A DNA stretch of 41,648 bases from a bacterium (GCA_021795355.1 JAJYPL010000011.1:1-41648); one strand, 5' to 3'. Positions 25,567-34,642 are shown, numbered from the stretch's first letter. Numbers and translations: made by a program. The notes: generated from the sequence alone by a model not told the origin.

Positions 25567-26253
25567 ATGAAAAATAAAATCGCAAAAAACAAAGTAAATA
25601 GTAATATAATAAGCAACAATAACGGTATTGCTCTTGTTACGGTAATATTGGTTATCGCAATTCTGGGCATATTGGCGGCGGTAGCTATCGAAACTACCGG
25701 CACGGATATTATTAATGCCGGAAACAATATTGTTAATCAATACACGGTTAATGTATCTAATTCCGCTGCGGATATAATATTGTCTCAAATAGGAACTAAT
25801 CAAGGCGTAGATGCGGGAGTAGGCGCAGCAGGTATGCCTTTGCCGGGATATTATTATTATACGGTAGAGAATCAGGCTGCTCTGTGCAGTCCGTCTAAAT
25901 TAGCAAACGGCAACCAGACGAATGTAGAAATAAATAACACATATAATATTTATATGGCTCCCGTTCCTTCAGCATCGAATGGGATAACCTGTCCGCCTTT
26001 ATCATCGAGTAATATAATTCCGGTTACAAATAACAATATTGTAAACCCGGATAATCTTCCTCAAAACAACGCGCAAATCGGTTTTAGTTATTTTGGCAGT
26101 TACGGTAATGCTAAAGGATACGGAAATAATTTTTATTTTTATAAAGGTCAAATAGACGTAATAAGCCAAGATATTATAAACATAAATAAGCCGCCCGTAA
26201 CTGCCCATACGGGCATGACATTTAAATATGGACCTTTAAACGAAGGCGGGTAG
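25567..26253 (+). CDS. pilX: PilX-like minor pilin / pilus assembly protein
   Basis: 228 residues. N-terminus with NNNGIALVTVILVIAILGILAAVAIETTGTDI, the PilX N-terminal pattern: Gly then a hydrophobic helix without Glu at +5 (Thr25 here), ending in a TTxxD/E segment. The remaining part is Asn/Tyr-rich and unlike anything I recognise. Position between pilW and pilY1 supports the name. Weak GGCGGAAG before the ATG. Function inferred from position and N-terminus. Confidence 0.75.
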   Translation: MKNKIAKNKVNSNIISNNNGIALVTVILVIAILGILAAVAIETTGTDIINAGNNIVNQYTVNVSNSAADIILSQIGTNQGVDAGVGAAGMPLPGYYYYTVENQAALCSPSKLANGNQTNVEINNTYNIYMAPVPSASNGITCPPLSSSNIIPVTNNNIVNPDNLPQNNAQIGFSYFGSYGNAKGYGNNFYFYKGQIDVISQDIININKPPVTAHTGMTFKYGPLNEGG

Positions 26254-26335
26254 AATTTATTTATGATTAAAACAAATTGCGGGTATAAATAATAAGGGCG
26301 TATGTATCACATTATATTAAAAGAAGGAGAAAACT

Positions 26336-29300
26336 ATGTTAAAGATATTTAAAAATAATGTAGCGTTATTTTTAAAAGGATTTATTTGCAGATTTTTCAT
26401 ACTTGCAATTTTAGCATCGGTATATATGACAGCTGCGATATCAAATTCGGCTTTCGCACAAGGCACCCTTATTACAAATAACGCGAATATTTTAATTTTT
26501 TTGGATACATCAGGCTCCATGATGTGGAATCAGCAGGTAAATTACGGAACTAACGGTAAATACGATATTCCGGAGAGTTGGGCGGGAAGCGGCCAAAGCC
26601 CTGTATGGGCCCCAGGCTCCAACTCCTATTTTTCAAAGATTTATAATGCAAAACTTGCGATAGGAGGAGTCGTAAGCAATTTTTCCGATATGAATTTTGC
26701 CTTTGCGTCATTTCAACAAAATAGCAACTTCGGACAGACAGATTACTGTGTATATTCAGACGATGCAACATTTACCAATCCATCTAATTTACAGTATTAT
26801 CCTTTAAGCTTAGGAGGGACGGGAACCCCCGATGAATCCGGCGCTTATGATAGTGGTAACAATAATAATTATCCTTTTGTGGAAGTTCGTGGAACTGGTC
26901 AGTATTGCGGCGTTCCAACAGGCAAGTTCCAAAGCGGAGGCGTAACTTACTATTTTGTGTCATATGATTATAGCCAATATCCATATATAACGAACTATTT
27001 GCCTTCTTCTTCAGGAATTTCAAGCCTAAGTCCATGGTATTTATACTTTCCGGTGCAAAGCGGAGGGACGCTGGGGACTGGAACTGCCAGCGTTGACGTT
27101 GCACAGCCTTTTCAAAGCGGGACGATAGTAAATAACGATATTCAGAACCTTTTATGGACAAGCGAGATATACGGAAGCAATAGCTTAAATCCGGCAGGCG
27201 CACCTATTTCCGGGCTTAAAGCAGGCGGAGGCACGCCCATGGCAGATTCTGTTGCGGACATGTATGAGTTTTTTGACAATTCGATAACAAACAGCAGTTC
27301 AAGCAGTTCGTCAAACGAGTGTTTAAGGTATTTTTCGATAATAGTGACGGACGGAGAGGCAAATATGGGATGCGACTGGAATGCGGACGGTATTCCTCCG
27401 AAAATCACATCATGCTCTACTAATAGTAACGGTATTCCTAGTGATCAAACCCCTTTGGAAGTTTATGATATTTACAAACTCGGTTTAAATAACACAAACA
27501 ATGAAAAACCGATTGTAACCTATATGGTCGGTTTTGGCTACAGTCCGACCAATCCTACAAGTTATCTTCAAGAAATGGCAAACGCGGGTGCAGGCATAGA
27601 CCCGAATACCTATTATACATCTGTCGGCGGAACGACGCCGGCGTTAAATTTTCCGGCAACGCAGGGGGCAACGCCTGACACGCTCGATATAGGTTCGAAT
27701 CCTACCACGAACGGCATTATTGTAGGAGATACCGTTTCTGACAACGGCGAAACCAGCGTAACCTGCGAAGCCGGTAATAACTATAGCATGACGTATAACA
27801 GCCCAAACGACTGCGCTACAGTAACAGGCGTTTACGATAATTCAGGAACTTCTACCACCATAACTCTTTCTAACTCTTTAAATACGTTATCTAACGGTAT
27901 AACCGTTTCCGGCACGGTTTATCTTGCTAACAATTATTCGGTTTTAGTGCAGTATCTCACTAATATATTAAAACAAATCCAGTCTCAAACCGAATCTTTT
28001 ACATCTCCGGTAATACATCAGGTTTACGGTTCAAATAACGATGTGTATTACGCTAATTTTACGCCGTCTATGCCTCACCGCTTATGGGGCGAAGGCAATT
28101 TATTCGAATTTGAGATTAATTCAACAGGCGAACTTGTCGGTCCAAACGGCGTTGTCGCCGAAACATGCTCTAATCCAAATGATACCATTGCAACTTGTCC
28201 TACAGGGGATATAGAAGTAAATACCGGAGATTCAATATGGTCGGCGGGAGAGCAATTAACGGGTAATTCAAATAGAAATATTTTAACTTCGGAATTAGAT
28301 TCGAGCGACGGACAGACTTCCCCTCTGGCTTTTAATACGTCAAACGCTTCTGAGCTTGCAACATTAATGGGAACGACTACCGCAAATGCAGATAATAATG
28401 TGATACCGTTTGTTTTAAATCCGGGCGCAAATCTTGGAAGTCCGTATACCGACTGGGAATTAGGAGCTATTTATCATTCCGACCCTGTTTTTATAGGATT
28501 GCCTTCGGTCTTTCCTTATTTTTCTGTTCCGTCGTATCAGGCTTTTGCAAATAGTAACAGCGGACGCACTCCTGTTCTTGTGGTCGGGGCAAACGACGGA
28601 ATGCTGCATGGATTTAATGCAAATAACGGACAGGAAATTTTCGGTTACATTCCTCCAGATTTATTGACGGAACTTCCTCAGTGGTATGCAAATTCTTTAC
28701 CTTCCTCTACGCCTTTTTTTGTAGATTCGACGCCTTCCGTTTCCGACGTATATTTCAATAATCTTTTTGTCGTTAACGGAGCTCTCAGCACTAATAGTGC
28801 AAACAGTTCTAACAGCAAGTTTATTAATGACAGCTGGCATACAATCTTAATAGGCGGAGAAAGAAACGGGGGAACGAGTTATTATGCCTTAGGTCTTACA
28901 AACCCTTCCGGCGGTAATTATCCCGATCCGCTATGGGATTTTTCCGACGCTTACTCTTCCAGTAATACTAGCGGCAATATGGGATATACGTGGTCAAAGC
29001 CTGTAATATCTTATGTGTGTCTGCCTTATTCTACTTCAACGAACGGGATTTGTGCAAATAATCCTTTGAATGACCCAGAATATGCTAAAATATATTCGGG
29101 GTTTGCGGGCGGCGGCTATTATACTTCTACTTCTACTTCGACTTCGACGGGTAATGCTCTTTATGCTCTTTATGCTTCGCCAAATCCGGTGAATACTTCT
29201 ACTACTACGACATCGAATTATACCTATGAGCAGGAGTTATGGAAATTCGACAGTACAGATGACGCCAATATGAAATATTCTATACCTTCCGCAGTTTCGC

Positions 29301-30145
29301 CTATTTTTAGTCCTAACGGCAGGATTGAAGCCTTTTATGTAGGGGATTTAGGCGGACAGATGTGGGCTTTCGATATTCCGGACTATACTATGCCGTATGC
29401 TTCCAGCGGGAAATCAAACTGGAAAGGATGCAGAATTTTTGCTTCCAATTCACCCCTTAATATTTTTTATCCGCCGGCAACCACAAATGATGTTTCTAAT
29501 AATTTTTGGCTTTTTTTCGGAACAGGTAATAGGGCAGATCTAAATAACACTACAAGTGCAAATACGAATGAATTTATAGGCATAGATACCGGCCAAACCA
29601 CTGTAACCCCGGTCGGCACATGTCCGTCGGGCGCTCCTTATTCGGAAACTAATCTTTATAATGCAACTAATACAAGCGAAACCGTGACCGTAACAACCAC
29701 GAATTCAAGCGGAACCACTACTACAACAACAAATTTATCGCAAATTCCCAGCGTAGATTTCGGATGGGTAATAGATTTGCCTCATACAAATGAAAGAGCC
29801 GTATCTTCTCCCGTAGTCTATGATAATATAGTATATTTTACGACATATACTCCGTCCTCTACGTCTTGCGGACAGGGCACTGGTCGTCTTTACGCCGTTT
29901 ATTATACTAACGGGGGAAGCGCAATCGAAAGCAACGGAACTATTTCGGAACCCATAACCGGTTCCGGTTCAACTCCTACTTCATCTACGGAACAATCTAT
30001 CAACCTTGGAGGAGGTGTGCCGTCGGCTCCGGTTCTATCAGGCAATACTCTTATCGTGACAACTTCCGAAGGCAAAGTTATTACGAAGCAGGTTCCGGGT
30101 CCTGTAGCCAACATTACGCCGACATCATGGTTTGGGTTACCGTAA
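26336..30145 (+). CDS. pilY1: Type IV pilus tip adhesin PilY1/PilC
   Basis: 1269 residues. Signal peptide ending SNSAFA before Q. A von Willebrand A domain follows, with MIDAS DTSGS (D57-S61), GGGTPM and VTDGEANMG. The C-terminal PilC-type beta-propeller (about 740-1260) has GANDGMLHGFNANNGQEIFGYIPPDLL, HTILIGGERNGG, YTWSKPVI, FYVGDLGGQMWAFDI and FFGTGNRADL. PilY1 sits at the pilus tip and controls extension, adhesion and surface sensing. Two oddities: about 90 Thr/Asn/Ser-rich residues (441-529) are inserted late in the VWA domain, and the propeller Ca2+ loop (DxDxD before YAGDL in Pseudomonas) is degenerate here (SPNGRIE, 992-998). Ser/Thr runs (STSTSTSTG, TTTTTT) occur late. GAAGGAG precedes the ATG. 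Confidence 0.93.
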   Translation: MLKIFKNNVALFLKGFICRFFILAILASVYMTAAISNSAFAQGTLITNNANILIFLDTSGSMMWNQQVNYGTNGKYDIPESWAGSGQSPVWAPGSNSYFSKIYNAKLAIGGVVSNFSDMNFAFASFQQNSNFGQTDYCVYSDDATFTNPSNLQYYPLSLGGTGTPDESGAYDSGNNNNYPFVEVRGTGQYCGVPTGKFQSGGVTYYFVSYDYSQYPYITNYLPSSSGISSLSPWYLYFPVQSGGTLGTGTASVDVAQPFQSGTIVNNDIQNLLWTSEIYGSNSLNPAGAPISGLKAGGGTPMADSVADMYEFFDNSITNSSSSSSSNECLRYFSIIVTDGEANMGCDWNADGIPPKITSCSTNSNGIPSDQTPLEVYDIYKLGLNNTNNEKPIVTYMVGFGYSPTNPTSYLQEMANAGAGIDPNTYYTSVGGTTPALNFPATQGATPDTLDIGSNPTTNGIIVGDTVSDNGETSVTCEAGNNYSMTYNSPNDCATVTGVYDNSGTSTTITLSNSLNTLSNGITVSGTVYLANNYSVLVQYLTNILKQIQSQTESFTSPVIHQVYGSNNDVYYANFTPSMPHRLWGEGNLFEFEINSTGELVGPNGVVAETCSNPNDTIATCPTGDIEVNTGDSIWSAGEQLTGNSNRNILTSELDSSDGQTSPLAFNTSNASELATLMGTTTANADNNVIPFVLNPGANLGSPYTDWELGAIYHSDPVFIGLPSVFPYFSVPSYQAFANSNSGRTPVLVVGANDGMLHGFNANNGQEIFGYIPPDLLTELPQWYANSLPSSTPFFVDSTPSVSDVYFNNLFVVNGALSTNSANSSNSKFINDSWHTILIGGERNGGTSYYALGLTNPSGGNYPDPLWDFSDAYSSSNTSGNMGYTWSKPVISYVCLPYSTSTNGICANNPLNDPEYAKIYSGFAGGGYYTSTSTSTSTGNALYALYASPNPVNTSTTTTSNYTYEQELWKFDSTDDANMKYSIPSAVSPIFSPNGRIEAFYVGDLGGQMWAFDIPDYTMPYASSGKSNWKGCRIFASNSPLNIFYPPATTNDVSNNFWLFFGTGNRADLNNTTSANTNEFIGIDTGQTTVTPVGTCPSGAPYSETNLYNATNTSETVTVTTTNSSGTTTTTTNLSQIPSVDFGWVIDLPHTNERAVSSPVVYDNIVYFTTYTPSSTSCGQGTGRLYAVYYTNGGSAIESNGTISEPITGSGSTPTSSTEQSINLGGGVPSAPVLSGNTLIVTTSEGKVITKQVPGPVANITPTSWFGLP

Positions 30146-30178
30146 ATATTTGTTTAGAAGAGCGGAATATTAGAACGT

Positions 30179-30198
30179 GTTCCTGCTTTTGCGGGAAC
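30179..30198 (+). terminator. Hairpin after pilY1
   Basis: GTTCCTGC-TTTT-GCGGGAAC, an 8-bp stem with one G-U pair. No U-run follows, so termination is uncertain and the next gene may be in the same transcript. Confidence 0.45.
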
Positions 30199-30244
30199 GG
30201 CGGTTTATAATGTTTATAATTTTAATTAATAATGAAGGAGCAAG

Positions 30245-30652
30245 ATGATGATATTTGCAAAAAAAAGATTTTTAATAAGACTATTTGTTATTGCATTTAT
30301 AACATTAAGTATTCCCGCAACCGTTTTAGGCGCTAACCGGTTGTCAATAAAGTCAAAACCGGTATTGATTTTAGCATCCGGTTCCGTCATAGTTAAACCG
30401 GCTTATGGAACATATTCTTTCGTCGGCACGATTAAAAATATAAGCAGTTCGTCCGTAACCCTGTATAATGGGGCAACCTGCATTATTACGGGTTCAACCG
30501 TATGCAAAGCACCAATGTCAGGCGGAAGCATGATGAATATGCAAACCGTTTCCTGTTCATCCTTTACCAAGGGCGAAACGGTTCAGATTTCCGCCGTCAA
30601 GAATTCAAGCGGGGAGTTTGCCGCAACCGAAATTCAGGAAGCCTTTTTCTAA
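30245..30652 (+). CDS. Small secreted protein, DUF5666-like
   Basis: 135 residues; ATG at 30245 or 30248, both behind AAGGAG. Signal peptide (RFLIRLFVIAFITLSIPATVLGA). The mature part has a beta-rich pattern: GTIKNISSSSVTLYNGATCIITGSTVCK, then FTKGETVQISAVKNSSGEFAATEIQEAFF. The scheme 'G-x-I ... G-T ... F-x-x-G-x-x-V-x-I-x-A ... G-x-x-x-A-x-x-I' resembles the OB-like DUF5666 domain; this is a by-eye match. Three Cys are present in the mature chain. Placed after pilY1 it may be exported with, or modify, the pilus system; that is inference. Confidence 0.6.
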   Translation: MMIFAKKRFLIRLFVIAFITLSIPATVLGANRLSIKSKPVLILASGSVIVKPAYGTYSFVGTIKNISSSSVTLYNGATCIITGSTVCKAPMSGGSMMNMQTVSCSSFTKGETVQISAVKNSSGEFAATEIQEAFF

Positions 30653-30709
30653 ATAATAAGCTTATTTTTATGACAAACGGAGAATGATTTAGTTTTTATA
30701 CGAAAGAGC

Positions 30710-31471
30710 ATGATAACGGATTTTCTTTTAAGTATATATTCTTGGGCAGTTATAGCCGCACTCACGATAATTTTAGGGATATTAGCCGTTATAATCTCAT
30801 TTTTTAGCGAAGATACCTCCCAGAGTATTGCAAAATTATGGGCAAAAACAATATTAAGAGCATGTTTTATAAAAGTAAACATAACCGGAGCGGAAAACAT
30901 ATCGCCGCAAAAGTCTTATATTATTACGCCTAATCACCAGAGCTATTTCGACATATTTGTTCTGCTCGCGTCGCTTGATTTAAACTTTAAATTTATAGCA
31001 AAGGCTTCGCTTTTTAAAATACCTTTCCTCGGCAGGGCTATGAAAAGGCTCGGATATATTCCCATAGACAGGGAAAATTTAAGAAGCGCGCTAAAAAGCG
31101 TTAAAAAATCGACCGAACTGATTAAAAACAAAACATCGATACTGATTTTTCCGGAAGGCACAAGGTCTTTGGACGGAAAACTTTTAAGCTTTAAAAAAGG
31201 CGGGCTTAATATGTTTTTAAAACAGGGCGGCATAACGGTCCTGCCGGTTGCAATTAAAGGGACCGTAAATATTTTAAGAAAAAACAGCCTTGCAGTCCAT
31301 CCCGGACAAAAAGTCGAACTTCATATTTTAAAGCCTGTTGAAGCAGCCGAAAAGAATAAAGGTTTAACGTCCGGCAAAGAAGACGGCATAATCAAAACGA
31401 TAGAAGACGAAATACGAGAGGTCTTGAATAAAAAAGCATCAGATGATAAAATTAACGACATTATAAATTAA
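30710..31471 (+). CDS. plsC: 1-acyl-sn-glycerol-3-phosphate acyltransferase
   Basis: 253 residues. Transfers an acyl chain to lysophosphatidic acid to give phosphatidic acid at the inner membrane. An N-terminal membrane segment (about 5-32) precedes the acyltransferase domain: NHQSYFD with the H76-x4-D81 catalytic pair, FKFIAKASLFKIPFLGRAMKRLGYIPIDR, FPEGTRS (from F147) for glycerophosphate binding, and VLPVAIKGT. GAAAGAG lies before the ATG. rnj begins 31 bases after its stop. Confidence 0.93.
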   Translation: MITDFLLSIYSWAVIAALTIILGILAVIISFFSEDTSQSIAKLWAKTILRACFIKVNITGAENISPQKSYIITPNHQSYFDIFVLLASLDLNFKFIAKASLFKIPFLGRAMKRLGYIPIDRENLRSALKSVKKSTELIKNKTSILIFPEGTRSLDGKLLSFKKGGLNMFLKQGGITVLPVAIKGTVNILRKNSLAVHPGQKVELHILKPVEAAEKNKGLTSGKEDGIIKTIEDEIREVLNKKASDDKINDIIN

Positions 31472-31502
31472 TGAACAAAATAAAATAAAAAGATAAAAAT
31501 AA

Positions 31503-33173
31503 ATGCCTACGTTAAAAGCGATACCTCTCGGCGGGCTCGGCGAAATCGGTCTTAATATGATGGTTTACGAGACCGAAAAAGATATTATTATAGTAGATTC
31601 CGGCATTATGTTTCCTGAAGATTATATGCTGGGAATAGACATGGTTATTCCCGACATAAGATACTTATACGACCCGGAAAAAAAGAAAAAAATTAGGGGA
31701 ATCGTTCTTACCCACGGACACGAAGACCACATAGGCGCTATACCTTATGTGCTGAGAGAGTTCAACATTCCGATATTCGGCACTCCTTTTACCCTTGGAA
31801 TACTTGAAGAAAAGCTTAAAGAGCACGACCTGCCTTTTAAAGTATCTCTCTTTACAGTTAAAACGGGAAACAGCATTTTACTCGGCGATTTTGAAATCGA
31901 ATTTATAAGGGCTGCCCATTCCATAATAGACGGCGCAAGCCTTGCTATTAAAACGCCGGTCGGAACTATAATACATACCGGAGATTTTAAACTCGACCAG
32001 ACGCTCGAAAAAGATGCCGCAACCGATATTAACAGGCTTGCATATTATGGAGACAAGGGCGTTTTAGCATTATTTTCGGATTCTACCAATATAGAGAAAG
32101 AGGGGTTTACCATATCCGAAAACGATATTAAAAAGACTTTCAGAAATATTTTCAGGGATAACGAAACGAGAATAATAATCGCTCTTTTTGCTTCTAATAT
32201 TCATAGGATTTCGGAACTTCTTTCGCTTGCCGTCGAATTTAATAAAAAGGTAATATTCAGCGGAAGAAGCCTAATGACGTACACGAAGGTAGCCAGAAAA
32301 TTGGGTTATTTAAGCATTCCGGAAGAAATTTTAATAGACGAAGAAACTATAAGCTATTATAAACCGGAAGAACTTTTAATACTTACTACCGGTACTCAGG
32401 GCGAAGCGATGTCTGCGCTGTCGAGGATTTCCGTCGACGATCATAAATACGTAAAAATTAAACCTAACGACCTTGTTTTAATGTCTTCCAAGTTTATTCC
32501 CGGAAACGAAAAAGCTATATCCAAAATAATAAACAATCTTTATAAAAGAGGGGCGGAAGTCTATTACGAAAATATATCAGAAATTCATGTATCAGGACAT
32601 GCCAGCAAAGAAGAACTTAAATTTATGATAAATATAGTTAAGCCGAAATATTTCATTCCCGTTCACGGAGAATTGAAACACCTGTATCAGCATAAAAAAC
32701 TTGCAGTAAATTCGGGAATTCCTGCGGCAAACGTTTTTGTCCTCGAAAACGGGAACAGTCTTAAATTTAACGGAGAATCCGAATGCGTCAGGAGCGCAGA
32801 CGTTTACGCCGGCAGAATTTTCGTGGACGGCAAAGGAATAGGCGACGTCGGCGCGCATACTCTTAAAGAGCGGGCGCATCTTTCAGAAAACGGGATGATT
32901 ATAGTCCAGCTTGTGGTAGATTCCAAAACGTCGAATATAATTTCCGGACCCGATATAGTTTCAAAAGGGTTTGTTTTTGAAGACTACTTTAAGGAATTAA
33001 ACGAAATTCTTCATAAATTAGTAATGAACGTTATCGAAGAAAATCAAAAAAAAGAAAAAGAAAATATAGACTGGGTAAAGGTTAAAGACGATATTAGAAG
33101 GGCGTTAAAAAAATATTTAAATAAAAATATCGACAGGCATCCGTTTATCTTCCCGATGATCACCGAGATTTAA
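31503..33173 (+). CDS. rnj: Ribonuclease J
   Basis: 556 residues. Metallo-beta-lactamase plus beta-CASP nuclease with 5'-3' exo- and endonuclease activity on RNA. Starts LKAIPLGGLGEIGLNMMVYE, the classic RNase J N-terminus. Metal-binding THGHEDH has H71, H73, D75 and H76; further metal ligands lie in AAHSI and IHTGDFKLD; beta-CASP blocks include ALFSDSTN, ASNIHRI, TTGTQGE and HVSGHA. The C-terminal domain ends in RHPFIFPMITEI. No clear Shine-Dalgarno. Confidence 0.95.
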   Translation: MPTLKAIPLGGLGEIGLNMMVYETEKDIIIVDSGIMFPEDYMLGIDMVIPDIRYLYDPEKKKKIRGIVLTHGHEDHIGAIPYVLREFNIPIFGTPFTLGILEEKLKEHDLPFKVSLFTVKTGNSILLGDFEIEFIRAAHSIIDGASLAIKTPVGTIIHTGDFKLDQTLEKDAATDINRLAYYGDKGVLALFSDSTNIEKEGFTISENDIKKTFRNIFRDNETRIIIALFASNIHRISELLSLAVEFNKKVIFSGRSLMTYTKVARKLGYLSIPEEILIDEETISYYKPEELLILTTGTQGEAMSALSRISVDDHKYVKIKPNDLVLMSSKFIPGNEKAISKIINNLYKRGAEVYYENISEIHVSGHASKEELKFMINIVKPKYFIPVHGELKHLYQHKKLAVNSGIPAANVFVLENGNSLKFNGESECVRSADVYAGRIFVDGKGIGDVGAHTLKERAHLSENGMIIVQLVVDSKTSNIISGPDIVSKGFVFEDYFKELNEILHKLVMNVIEENQKKEKENIDWVKVKDDIRRALKKYLNKNIDRHPFIFPMITEI

Positions 33174-33230
33174 TTTGAGATTCAATTTATATTGGAATAA
33201 ATATTTCAAATAAATATTTCCGTTTTAATA

Positions 33231-33239
33231 TGGTATAAT
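33231..33239 (+). promoter_or_regulatory. Extended -10 promoter of the mini-gene
   Basis: TGGTATAAT, a perfect extended -10 (TG-N-TATAAT); no good -35. It is 82 bp before the ATG at 33321. The leader between holds a weak AT-rich hairpin (TAATAATTAT / ATAATTATTA near 33252-33275). Confidence 0.55.
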
Positions 33240-33320
33240 CTATTTAAAAGTTAATAATTATTAAAGATAATTATTAAATATTCCGTTTAATAAATAGACA
33301 ACTTACGGAGGTGATAAAAA

Positions 33321-33389
33321 ATGGCATGCGCATCCAAAAAAACCGCTTCTACTTCTAAAAGCAAACCTGCAAAATCAAAAAGCAAATAA
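33321..33389 (+). CDS. 22-residue Lys/Ser-rich mini-protein
   Basis: Reads MACASKKTASTSK followed by SKPAKSKSK. The case for a real gene rests on its setting: an almost full-length Shine-Dalgarno (GGAGGTGAT, 33307-33315) better than that of most genes here, an extended -10 promoter upstream, and a strong terminator shortly after the stop. Seven Lys, many Ser/Thr/Ala and one Pro give a disordered, highly basic peptide resembling histone H1-type or ribosomal protein tails. One Cys at position 3. Nucleic-acid binding is a guess from composition; no family recognised. Confidence 0.65.
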   Translation: MACASKKTASTSKSKPAKSKSK

Positions 33390-33432
33390 GCTAACTTTTG
33401 CGGTTTTTGCTTTTAAGCCGTACGGCGGATAC

Positions 33433-33484
33433 CGGCAATACGTTTTTAATTATATAAAATAAATTAAAACGTATTGCCGTTTTT
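33433..33484 (+). terminator. Strong terminator after the mini-gene
   Basis: Arms 33433-33451 (CGGCAATACGTTTTTAATT) and 33462-33479 pair over 18 bp with one bulged T, followed by TTTTT (33480-33484). Confidence 0.85.
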
Positions 33485-33488
33485 ATTA

Positions 33489-33737
33489 TTAATCGCGGTC
33501 TTCTCCCTTATCTTCGGCTTTGCTGTTTTCTCTGCGCTCTTTTGTTTTTGCGATTCTGTCGTCTATTCTTTTTACGAAACCGTTAAAAACTCCTTCGATA
33601 GCAAATATAAATTCTTTATTGGCATTGCCGAGATGCTCTACGACATCGACCGGAATTCTGTCGTAAATTCCATCGACTATTTTATGCCTGAATTCGGATC
33701 TTTTTTCCCAAAAAGATTTTTCGTCTTTTGAAAGCAT
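33489..33737 (-). CDS. Small charged protein of unknown function
   Basis: 82 residues. The start at 33737 has AAGGAGGT five bases upstream; an overlapping plus-strand reading at 33474-33731 has none and is hydrophobic nonsense. Sequence: KSFWEKRSEFRHKIVDGIYDRIPVDVVEHLGNANKEFIFAIEGVFNGFVKRIDDRI, then a Lys/Glu/Asp-rich tail (KERRENSKAEDKGEDRD). Predicted all-helical, soluble, with an amphipathic central helix; the 'VVEHLGNANKEFIFAIEGVFNGFVKRID' part would suit a small oligomeric or membrane-edge helix. I do not recognise the family. It lies downstream of iclR on the same strand, 74 bp apart. Confidence 0.72.
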   Translation of the reverse strand: MLSKDEKSFWEKRSEFRHKIVDGIYDRIPVDVVEHLGNANKEFIFAIEGVFNGFVKRIDDRIAKTKERRENSKAEDKGEDRD

Positions 33738-33811
33738 TTTAACCTCCTTATTTCGATACGTTTAATTATCCTTATATAAATATTATAAACCTAATCGGAT
33801 TAAAATTCAAA

Positions 33812-34642
33812 TTAAACGTATTTTTTGCCTATTTCGTAGCCTAATTTTTCGGAAATTTTATTGCTTGCTTCGACGGTTAGCGGAATAAACAGATTTTTGA
33901 GTTTTTCCGGCGTAGTTCTTATTACCGGAGCGGAAATAGATATTCCGCCTATTATATGCGTGGTATAATCTCTCAACGGAGCGCCGATGCAGATAATGCC
34001 TTCGTCAAGCTCTTCGTTATCTATGGCGTAACCCTGAGCTTTTACTTTATCTAATTCTTTGAACAGTTTTTCTTTATCGGTAAAAGTATTTTTAGTAAAA
34101 GCTTTAAGTTTTTCGGGTAAAATTTTTTCAATATTTTCTCTCGATTCAAAAGCTATTTGACATTTGCCTATGGCCGAAGCGTAAACCGGAAGCATATTGC
34201 CCACCCTCGATGCGACCCTTAAAACCTGGTCTGCTTCTACTATATCGAGATAAATAAGATTTTTTTCCCTGATTACCCCTACGTAAGCAGATTCTTTTAT
34301 TTTGTCGACTAATTCTTTCAGTACAGGTTTTGCGATACTCAAAAGCCTTAGGTGATTAATGAACGACTGTCCTAACTCTAAACTCTTAAGACCTAAACGG
34401 TAATTTTCCGTGAACGGGTCCTGTTCTATATAGCCCATATATTCTAAAGTAGCAAGGAGCCTGAAAATTTTATTTTTGTGAAGTTTTAGGATTTTACTAA
34501 GTTCGCTTACCCCGAGTTCGGACTTATCTCCTTTAAATGCTTCCAGCAAATCTAAAGAGTTTAAAACCGTTTTAATGAGATAATTTGTTTTATCCTTTTT
34601 TTTACTTGTTTTTTCAGTATCCTTTTTATTTTTATTAAGCAT
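33812..34642 (-). CDS. IclR family transcriptional regulator
   Basis: 276 residues. N-terminal Lys-rich stretch, winged helix-turn-helix (SLDLLEAFKGDKSELGVSELSKILKLHKNKIFRLLATLEYMGYIEQDPFTENYRLG), then the GAF-like effector domain (YVGVIREKNLIYLDIVEADQVLRVASRVGNMLPVYASAIGKCQIA...GYAIDNEELDEGIICIGAPLRDYTTHIIGGISISAPVIR). Members sense small organic acids or aromatics and control catabolic genes; the ligand and targets are not visible. It is divergent from amrS. AAAGGTG precedes the ATG. Confidence 0.93.
   Translation of the reverse strand: MLNKNKKDTEKTSKKKDKTNYLIKTVLNSLDLLEAFKGDKSELGVSELSKILKLHKNKIFRLLATLEYMGYIEQDPFTENYRLGLKSLELGQSFINHLRLLSIAKPVLKELVDKIKESAYVGVIREKNLIYLDIVEADQVLRVASRVGNMLPVYASAIGKCQIAFESRENIEKILPEKLKAFTKNTFTDKEKLFKELDKVKAQGYAIDNEELDEGIICIGAPLRDYTTHIIGGISISAPVIRTTPEKLKNLFIPLTVEASNKISEKLGYEIGKKYV

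Noticed and set aside
29131-29151. TCTACT/TCGACT repeats in pilY1 as a phase-variable tract
   Set aside because: The unit is six bases, so changes stay in frame and only alter a Ser-Thr linker.
33474-33731. 85-codon plus-strand reading frame opposite the small charged protein
   Set aside because: No ribosome site, overlaps the terminator, and the minus-strand frame has AAGGAGGT and a protein-like composition.
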